Both the position numbers and the translations under genes were made by a program. From contig JAFWRA010000283.1 of NCBI GenBank assembly GCA_017508895.1, positions 1 to 10,499 of the forward strand: 10,499 nt of DNA, read 5' to 3'. The stretch's first letter is position 1. Every line of letters begins with the position of its first letter. The notes below the pieces were generated by a model. The model searched no databases. It saw nothing but the letters and a program-made list of their open reading frames with translations, and was not told the DNA's origin. This stretch comes from Bacteroidales bacterium. Lineage in GTDB: Bacteria; Bacteroidota; Bacteroidia; Bacteroidales; F082. This document shows positions 7,801-10,499 of this stretch, one piece after another.

Positions 7801-10499
7801 GGTTGGGGTGTTTCTCTTCACGAGGTTGGTGTCTCTATGGTACAAGGTGAATTCGGTTGTACTTACTTCACGGGCATGGTGAAGGCTCCGCTTATCGGTG
7901 GCAAGTGGAATTATTCCACTTCTTTCGATAAGATTGACAAAGGAGCCACAGGCAATGAACTGCGCATGTTTTTCTCCATGAAACCAGATGGTGACCCAAA
8001 GTTTGACTTCTTCCTAGCTGAATTAAAATTGGAAGATAAATATACACATCTTGATGTTCTGTACACCCCTTCAGATAAGGAGCAGGATACTAAAGTCGAG
8101 CTGGAGATGGCGGGTCATGTCACCATCGCTGGTACAGAAGAAATCACCAAGAAGCTTGACTTCAATATCCCAGGTATAGCCTTTACGGGCATGCGTCTGG
8201 CTAACTTCGCGAATCCTAAAAAATCCAACAATGGTTCCGATATACAGGATATGATAGTTTCTCATACTTTCGACCCCATTTGTGAAGGTCCAAAATGTTG
8301 GTTTGAGTTGGGTACATGGGGCTTGGCTTCAGACGAAAAGACACTTGGCCCGTTCAAATTCTCGTTGGATAACTTCGGCGTGGATAAAAAGAATGACCTT
8401 GTGGGCGTCAATATAGTGGGTACAATTGGGCTTGTCAATAATGTGTTCTCTGCTACTGCTGGCGTTACCGTTTGGGCCAAAGTTGATATAGACAATATGG
8501 ATATTACTTATAAGGAAACCACACTTGACGATCTGGGGCTTAGTACCGAGTTCGGTGGTTGTCGAGTTTCCGGAAGCTTGAAATTTGTTGATAAAGATAC
8601 AAAAAAGAATTTAGAGGTAAAAGGTTATGCCGGTACGCTTGATTTAAGGTTACCAGGTGACCTTTTCAAGATGCAAGCGACTGGTGGTTTCTTTAACGCT
8701 AAAGACTCTCAGCATGGTCGTTTCACTTCTGCATATTTTCTTGCAGAGTTGGGTGGCGCTTCGGGCATTCCTATTGGCCCTGTTCAACTGAATAACATTC
8801 TTGGCGGATTTTTCTTCCATACCAAGTTGGATATGGCCTCGGTGGAGGACAACGAGACAGATCCTTTCAAATGGAAAACGGAAATCCAATATGGCACACA
8901 TGGCGGTATGTTTGGCTTGGGTATTTCTACGGTAGGTACCGATCGTGGCTTAAAGGCCAAGGTGAAAATGACTGTCCTCTATGATGCCGAACGAAATCGT
9001 CTTTCCACTTTTCGCATGACGGGTGATATGCATGCCCTTTGTGTTGCAGGCGCAGACGATGGTATGATTAACGGAAAGTGTTGCATTGTCTATCAAAACA
9101 TGCCAGAGAACGAAGGAGGTAAGTATTTCCAGATTAATGTTACGGCAGATGCCGGTGGCGACATGGATAAGTTGTATGAGCAGTTCACAGGTCAGAAACT
9201 AAAATTGCCCGAGTGTGTTGGCGATTTGCAGGAAATGGGTGAACAGGGCAATAAGAAGAGCAAGGATGCGAAGGATACAAAACCAAAAGTATCCTGTGGG
9301 GTGAGCATATCACTTGATTTTAAAGTGACCATGAAACCCGATGACTGCACAAATCCGAATTTCAAGTCCAAATGGCATCTTTATGTCGGTCAGCCAGGCG
9401 ATGGCTCTGCTTCCAGTATGATGAAAGACCGTTGTTCAATTACCTTTATTGACTTCCAGTTGGGAGGCAAGAAAGATAAAGTAGCCGCTTGGTGTAAAAT
9501 CTGGGCAAATGCCTACCTCTGCGTGGGTAACGAATTGCCCAACAATGGACAGCTCCCACCCATCCCGCAAGAGATTGACGAATTCCTTAATGGCTCGAAG
9601 AAAAATGATCATCTAAGTGAATCTGGCCAAAATAAGTCGACGACGGCAAATGAAAAGCGTAAACAGGCTGTTTCACAGTTTGACGGCTCGGCCAAGTCGG
9701 GTGTCATGTTCGGTGCTCAGGTTGGAGGTGATTTTGGCGTTCGTGCCATAATTTGTTACGCAGAAGCCACGTTGCTCGCAGGCTTCGACGTCGTGCTAAA
9801 GCAGTTGGAGGATGCCCAGTGTAACGGCAAGCGTGCTGGCGGCAAGGGCGGTTTCTACGGTTTGGGTCAAGTTTATGCCATGGCAAAAGGTGAGATGGGA
9901 CTCATCATTGACCTTTGGATTTACAAAGGCGACTGGTCACTCATTAGCGTTGGCGTAGGAGCCTTGTTGAGAGGTGGTTTCCCCAACCCGTCATGGATGT
10001 ATGGTAAGGTCAAGGCCAAATGTAAACTTTTTGGTGGGTTAATTAAATTCACAGGTTCACTTACTTTTGAAACGGGCGATGTTTGTTTCCCCGACGCTGG
10101 CAATCCGTTGGACGACATCAAGATTTTCGAGGATATGACCCCGGGCGAGGAGCATGGGAACGGTGCTATTTCCAATACTCCAGGATGGAAAGACGACGCT
10201 ATATCTGTTTTTGCTCCTGCGGGATTCACTACCAATATGAAGATAGGTACTCGACTTGATCTCGTAGATGAGAATACGGCAAATCGCATGGCTGGTAAGG
10301 ATGGCGACCCTGCCGAGTATGCCAACAATGCCATGCGTTCCTATAAATTCTATCTGGAACCCCAAGGTATCTTCGAGTCATGGACGGATAATGGAAAAAG
10401 CGGTTACCAACAGACTACTTATACATACCGTACTAAAGATCAAGAAACCTTCGAATATGTTATTACAGGAGGAATGTTTGCTGCGAATCGATATTATAA
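4846..10499 (+). CDS. Giant exported TANFOR-like, beta-rich protein, 3' partial (at least 1884 codons)
   Basis: From ATG 4846 the frame runs without a stop to the window end, where the last two bases start an incomplete codon; the closing TAA is out of frame. A signal peptide (MKRNNTIWSC..., cleavage VFG|Q after residue 31) supports the start. Residues 33-190 look like the Bacteroidetes TANFOR-type domain: DVQVLLRPKMDPMPPQVMNY, a VSLTNTSDE strand, GLLPEGTYQAQVKVY and a terminal C-TFSVCYN. Fibronectin-III-like segments follow (about 239-350 and 403-508), separated by an acidic linker (359-398). Then come a strand-rich motif ending YINSDKIVYDGEVVS (564-620), a more helical, acidic stretch (622-685), and a block with RLCIDPDSFIPESC (748-761). 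A long beta-rich region includes GIPIGP...LGGFFFH (1307-1325) and GALLRGGFPNPSW (1705-1717) followed by KCKLFGGLIKFTGS and ETGDVC. Lys-rich linkers lie at 1466-1481 and 1583-1607. About 30 cysteines follow the signal. Several blocks recall giant Bacteroidetes secreted proteins of unknown function. No enzyme motif was found; any T9SS tail would be beyond the window. Confidence 0.93.
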   Translation, partial: MKRNNTIWSCTALSKVVFFALCVFLPFTVFGQDVQVLLRPKMDPMPPQVMNYIGNPGTYFEVSLTNTSDELQNVFLMLEVSKQTGGELSVTTPYYIQPNKAITLVPKRLTMVDQVTLLGQFRQLLPKDITLKGAEVSDFYDNGVVGLLPEGTYQAQVKVYKWDPAVKYPQLVSDPMQGKCTFSVCYNASSPEILVPQYNSLELSRNIVNTPKRKHIIPGIVSDANDSKWQPAILDPVKAQFVWKTPVLNCGGKARSYKYQLDIYPIGTTMTTPEEAVAHGTIAKTVKNLLAAQCIISEAEVLQMKKFSPTGYFVARVTATPTVTDKNNIDYSTVENNGHSQLLVFRLKESTYDGSDKTEDVISVDNGDDTAIVIENEEEETNDVDPGYKEPEENDKKKFVYSVPKLTTPAPFKGNVLKEKEDLNFKWEKPTMISGDKDTLRFCYNVSVFKKKATQSIDSLLVSKPLFSEKSLTSLSYTLRWDSIAKKVKLNDNLVVAVLPVCLNEASVGFEKNGEINIYRSSYVTGETGKLIDCDPEAGKSISNRELAKFSEKELRDMEVMVGQFPLTIENANLIDGDHYEGRGYITWKPMGDLPFQINVTFSKLYINSDKIVYDGEVVSAREEEKDISNYIPYDMFDDLFLSDLVSAGTAEAYGDKLFEYIENDAKMATYCNWARDYAPIIDDVINQKVSVNLPVNLNKIISTCPIDIQIMSGRWSPTNASVSIIGMFALNTSDYTDGQVAVFGLPRLCIDPDSFIPESCTMALLADFYIKDPVSQYVFTLKAPSDLQKMDDGCTLSFTNKGFKNLHFEADMEIPGLIKANEKGERIKGERPHIEVTANIDDWDKWIGKIRMDNFEIEEAPGFTFVPTGGGVIYDHHPGENDLSFSFPEPMTPKGGVVENFSPKIYNKSELGINSKEDEGLWQGLYMDEIGCYLPPIFKKGDSDDRIEVKMKQLLWDKSGLSLTIAATGTGNNDLVGIETGKLGGWGVSLHEVGVSMVQGEFGCTYFTGMVKAPLIGGKWNYSTSFDKIDKGATGNELRMFFSMKPDGDPKFDFFLAELKLEDKYTHLDVLYTPSDKEQDTKVELEMAGHVTIAGTEEITKKLDFNIPGIAFTGMRLANFANPKKSNNGSDIQDMIVSHTFDPICEGPKCWFELGTWGLASDEKTLGPFKFSLDNFGVDKKNDLVGVNIVGTIGLVNNVFSATAGVTVWAKVDIDNMDITYKETTLDDLGLSTEFGGCRVSGSLKFVDKDTKKNLEVKGYAGTLDLRLPGDLFKMQATGGFFNAKDSQHGRFTSAYFLAELGGASGIPIGPVQLNNILGGFFFHTKLDMASVEDNETDPFKWKTEIQYGTHGGMFGLGISTVGTDRGLKAKVKMTVLYDAERNRLSTFRMTGDMHALCVAGADDGMINGKCCIVYQNMPENEGGKYFQINVTADAGGDMDKLYEQFTGQKLKLPECVGDLQEMGEQGNKKSKDAKDTKPKVSCGVSISLDFKVTMKPDDCTNPNFKSKWHLYVGQPGDGSASSMMKDRCSITFIDFQLGGKKDKVAAWCKIWANAYLCVGNELPNNGQLPPIPQEIDEFLNGSKKNDHLSESGQNKSTTANEKRKQAVSQFDGSAKSGVMFGAQVGGDFGVRAIICYAEATLLAGFDVVLKQLEDAQCNGKRAGGKGGFYGLGQVYAMAKGEMGLIIDLWIYKGDWSLISVGVGALLRGGFPNPSWMYGKVKAKCKLFGGLIKFTGSLTFETGDVCFPDAGNPLDDIKIFEDMTPGEEHGNGAISNTPGWKDDAISVFAPAGFTTNMKIGTRLDLVDENTANRMAGKDGDPAEYANNAMRSYKFYLEPQGIFESWTDNGKSGYQQTTYTYRTKDQETFEYVITGGMFAANRYY

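Noticed and set aside
10497..10499. TAA at the very end as the stop of the giant gene
   Set aside because: The codons of this frame begin at positions such as 10495 and 10498, so this TAA is out of frame.

Overview
The window looks like chromosomal DNA of a Bacteroidales bacterium, most likely Prevotella or a close relative. This rests on three things: the short type IX secretion (T9SS)-like C-terminal tail of the first protein (YDLQGRP...KGMYIINGEKQ), the mix of Ig-like (BIG2-type) and 'GWNW' surface-protein modules, and A-rich start regions without Shine-Dalgarno motifs. All coding is on the + strand and almost gap-free. No tRNA, rRNA, CRISPR array, insertion sequence or integrase was seen.

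Layout: (1) 1-2931 is the 3' part of a gene for a secreted multi-domain protein. It has at least seven Ig-like modules in an alternating A/B pattern, two GWNW modules, a further beta domain and a T9SS-type tail. Its 5' end lies outside the window. (2) After only 9 bases, 2941-4749 encodes a 602-residue exported protein rich in alternating aromatic/small-residue strands, a probable outer-membrane beta-barrel. (3) After a 96-base spacer, a very long reading frame starts at 4846 and is still open at the last base (at least 1884 codons). It has a signal peptide, an N-terminal domain resembling the Bacteroidetes TANFOR-type domain, two fibronectin-III-like strand-rich segments split by an acidic linker, and about 1400 residues of beta-rich, cysteine-containing sequence.

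Working model (inference): the three genes form one operon for a cell-surface assembly. The barrel sits in the outer membrane, the giant protein is its exported partner, and the Ig-like protein is a T9SS-exported adhesin or stalk. The pairing of this type of barrel with a giant TANFOR-like protein is, to my recollection, recurrent in Bacteroidetes, and I know of no defined function for it; that makes this pair the best candidate here for an undescribed system. The strongest purely sequence-level oddity is a sharp GC drop (about 64% to 46%) at the boundary between the first two Ig-like modules.
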